9,023 nt of DNA from an uncultured Bacteroidales bacterium (GTDB lineage Bacteria > Bacteroidota > Bacteroidia > Bacteroidales > Paludibacteraceae). A program made the translations under genes and the position numbers. The stretch spans positions 1-9,023 of the forward strand of contig CAMOHN010000035.1 in the NCBI GenBank assembly GCA_946615455.1. Direction: 5' to 3'. The notes under the pieces were generated by a model. That model had not been told where the DNA came from and did not search any database. It worked only from the letters and a program-made list of their open reading frames with translations. This document shows, piece by piece, positions 7,339-9,023 of this stretch. Every line of letters begins with the position of its first letter. Position 1 is the first letter of the stretch.

Positions 7339-8856
7339 ATGAAAAAAATCAGTTTGCTGATGTGCGCAGTTGCTTCATTTGGTATGCTGTTCACATCTTG
7401 TGAAAAGAAGGAAAACAAAACTATCGACACAGGTGATCTGCTCACCAGTGGTGCTTACGTAGTAGGCGATGCAACCGGCTATGCCGACCTGCAAACAACA
7501 GGCGTTGTAGCTACCGGTATGGCACAAGGCCTCAACGAAGTGGATGGCGCTGCCCGCGAAGGTATGTACGAGAAGTACATCGTTCTCGAAGCCGACAAGG
7601 ACTTCCAAATCGTTTTCAAAGAGGGTGATGTCTATACCTATTATGGGGCTACTCTCGAGGCTACTCAATTAGCAACCGATGGTCAAGATCTTGAAGGTTG
7701 GAAAGGTGCGCTCACGCAAGATGCTAAGATGCAAGTTGGTGAAACCGGTTTCTACCACATTATCCTTGATTTCAACCGTGATGGTCTGCTGGATGCTACC
7801 GGCGGCGCACAAATCGTGGTTGCTCCCGCTATTGATTGGGGTTTGGCAGGCAGTATGAACAGCTGGGGCTTCCTCGCAGCTGACGCTCAACCCACTGTAC
7901 AAGCCAAACAAACCCAAATCACATGGACATGGACCAACGTAGAACTGGCTGCTAACACCGAGTTCAAGTTCAAACACTCAAGCGTTTGGAAAATTAACCT
8001 TGACGATGCAGAGCAAGTTAAGGCTAACTCCAATCTCGGTGCCGGTATGATTCCTAACGGTTCCAATATCGTGGTTGAAAATGGTGGTATGTACACCGTA
8101 ACATTGATCTTCAATATGGCAAAGGGTGACATCGCTTCTTCGTATGCTTATACAATGGAGAAAACCGGCGAAGTAGAAGTGAAAGACTATTCGGAAGTAC
8201 GTCTGTGTGTAGTAGGTGACGCTGTTGCTGCTCAAACCGGTGCTGAAGCCGATGCTGCTAATGATGCAGGCGGCTGGGGCTGGGGTAACCGCTTCGACCT
8301 GGGCACTCCGACCAAAGACGGTGACGTTTATACATGGAGCGCAACTATGAACCTGCTCGCTGCCGGTGGTTGCAAGATTCGTTCGTACAACACGACCGAT
8401 GAACTCTATGTAGAAGCCGGTATGGAAGGCGGTTCGGACAATATCACCGTTCCTGCTGATGGTGCTTATACCGTAACCTTCACGCTCGATGCTGCCAACA
8501 ACACCAAAACGGTTACCATTGAAGGTGAAGGCGGTACTGTTGAACCCGAAAAACAGATTGTTACCGTTCGCGCTAAAATGCCGAGCGATTGGACCAACAC
8601 TCCTACCGCATGGGTATGGCCTACCGGTGGTGAAGGTGTCGCTGCTCAACTCACCCAAGATGGTGATTGGTGGGTTTATACCACTCCAGAAGCTGTTACC
8701 GGTCTGAACATCATCTATCGCAATGGTGATGACTGGGGTATGGGACAAACCGTTGATATCACCGGTCTGACCGAGGATGCCTGCCTGCAAATTGGTGAGG
8801 CAGACACAGCAGACGGCGAAGGCAAACGCACCTACACACAAGTGGACTGCGAATAA
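7339..8856 (+). CDS. SusE/SusF-like surface lipoprotein with C-terminal CBM26-like starch-binding module
   Basis: A 505-residue protein. Lipobox LFTSC with the lipidated cysteine at 21, followed by EKKENK, fits outer-membrane, surface-exposed export. It appears modular: an N-terminal SusE/F-type domain (about 33-163, with SGAYVVGDATGYADL and GMYEKYIVLEA), a second domain (165-275, WGLAGSMNSWGF then TWTWTNVELAANTEFKFKHSS), a third (284-395, with GGWGWGNRFDLG at 311-322), a short Gly/Glu linker (395-406), and a tryptophan-rich C-terminal module (407-488) with W418, W425, W427, W444, W445 and W466, whose IVTVRAKMPSDW and LNIIYRNGDDWG text resembles CBM26 starch-binding modules. Role: holding starch or maltooligosaccharide at the surface for the SusCD complex; no catalytic domain is seen. 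This module is the main reason for calling the locus an alpha-glucan system. DFNRDGLLD at 144-152 looks like a Ca-binding loop. It is last in the unit and is followed by a terminator. Confidence 0.85.
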   Translation: MKKISLLMCAVASFGMLFTSCEKKENKTIDTGDLLTSGAYVVGDATGYADLQTTGVVATGMAQGLNEVDGAAREGMYEKYIVLEADKDFQIVFKEGDVYTYYGATLEATQLATDGQDLEGWKGALTQDAKMQVGETGFYHIILDFNRDGLLDATGGAQIVVAPAIDWGLAGSMNSWGFLAADAQPTVQAKQTQITWTWTNVELAANTEFKFKHSSVWKINLDDAEQVKANSNLGAGMIPNGSNIVVENGGMYTVTLIFNMAKGDIASSYAYTMEKTGEVEVKDYSEVRLCVVGDAVAAQTGAEADAANDAGGWGWGNRFDLGTPTKDGDVYTWSATMNLLAAGGCKIRSYNTTDELYVEAGMEGGSDNITVPADGAYTVTFTLDAANNTKTVTIEGEGGTVEPEKQIVTVRAKMPSDWTNTPTAWVWPTGGEGVAAQLTQDGDWWVYTTPEAVTGLNIIYRNGDDWGMGQTVDITGLTEDACLQIGEADTADGEGKRTYTQVDCE

Positions 8857-8857
8857 G

Positions 8858-8926
8858 AACCTATAGCAAGTATTTTTTTCAAATTATCGGGCGCACCAAT
8901 CGGTGTGCCCGATTTTTTTATAGGTT
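8858..8926. repeat. Outer inverted repeat AACCTATA / TATAGGTT enclosing the terminator
   Basis: Perfect 8-bp arms at 8858-8865 and 8919-8926 enclose the terminator hairpin. The left arm begins one base after the stop codon. It could extend the terminator into a longer structure, or be the ends of a small inserted element; nothing else supports insertion. Confidence 0.35.
8886..8919 (+). terminator. Intrinsic terminator of the glucan-import unit
   Basis: A 12-bp stem (8886-8897 with 8902-8913, one G-T wobble) with a 4-base AATC loop, followed by seven T ending at 8919. It begins 30 bp after the SusE/F-like stop codon. The minus strand lacks a T-run after the stem, so it acts rightward only. 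Confidence 0.92.
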
Positions 8927-8948
8927 TGGATTTTTGAGTGAAAAATGA

Positions 8949-8984
8949 AAAATAATCTGTTGCATAGTGTCTTGTGATTATTTT
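8949..8984. promoter_or_regulatory. Inverted repeat AAAATAATC-n18-GATTATTTT, candidate operator
   Basis: Perfect 9-bp arms at 8949-8957 and 8976-8984 with an 18-bp spacer, lying just upstream of the -7 element at 8989 and spanning its -33 region. Arms are AT-rich, so chance is a real alternative, but the placement resembles the inverted repeat at the first promoter. Confidence 0.35.
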
Positions 8985-8988
8985 GTAT

Positions 8989-8996
8989 TACCTTTG
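8989..8996 (+). promoter_or_regulatory. -7 element of a promoter for the next gene (beyond the right edge)
   Basis: TACCTTTG matches TAnnTTTG exactly and is followed by the CGCCG discriminator-like stretch seen after many Bacteroidetes -7 boxes. The -33 element is poor. There is no ATG between here and the window end, so the gene it serves starts downstream; an alpha-glucan hydrolase would fit the context, but that is a guess. Confidence 0.55.
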
Positions 8997-9023
8997 CCGC
9001 CGATATAAAAAGCATATAGAACT

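Noticed and set aside
7978..8841. 287-residue minus-strand open frame
   Set aside because: Antisense shadow of the SusE/F-like gene; low-complexity, family-unlike text and no promoter or start signal.
8940..8953. Tandem GAAAAAT repeat
   Set aside because: Two copies of a 7-bp AT-rich word; low complexity with no further support.
1..9023. Mobile element, CRISPR array, tRNA or rRNA, toxin-antitoxin or defence system
   Set aside because: No transposase or integrase, no regularly spaced repeats, no RNA gene structure and no defence domains were seen on either strand.

Overview
The window reads as a piece of a Bacteroidales chromosome (Bacteroides/Prevotella-type; genus not decidable from sequence alone). 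The evidence is a SusC/SusD gene pair, lipoproteins with acidic or charged residues right after the lipobox cysteine, promoters of the Bacteroidetes type (TAnnTTTG at -7), mostly absent Shine-Dalgarno sequences, and AT-rich intergenic spacers between coding regions of moderate GC.

Layout. Positions 1-768 (minus strand) hold the N-terminal 256 residues of a MoxR-family AAA+ ATPase whose 3' end lies beyond the left edge. A 199-bp divergent intergenic region (769-967) carries a good promoter for the rightward genes, an A-tract and two overlapping inverted repeats. Four co-directional genes follow: a 12-TM sugar transporter of the GPH/SLC45 type (968-2389), a SusC-like TonB-dependent outer-membrane transporter (2431-5424), a SusD-like surface lipoprotein (5444-7282), and a SusE/F-like surface lipoprotein with a C-terminal module resembling starch-binding CBM26 (7339-8856). 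A strong intrinsic terminator at 8886-8919 closes the unit. The last ~100 bp hold a perfect 9-bp inverted repeat and a promoter (8989-8996) for a gene beyond the right edge.

How they work together. This is the import part of a polysaccharide utilization locus, most likely for starch or related alpha-glucans. The SusE/F-like protein and SusD-like lid capture glucan at the cell surface, SusC-like carries oligosaccharides across the outer membrane using TonB energy, and the MFS protein would take the resulting sugars across the inner membrane. No glycoside hydrolase or dedicated regulator is in the window; both presumably lie downstream or elsewhere. SusC lacks an N-terminal STN domain, so anti-sigma-factor signalling through this receptor is unlikely.

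I found no clearly undescribed system. The items most worth a second look are the inverted repeats at the two promoters (candidate operators), the intercistronic GAAA-capped hairpin after susD, the nested inverted repeat around the terminator, and the Ca-loop-like motif in the SusE/F-like protein.
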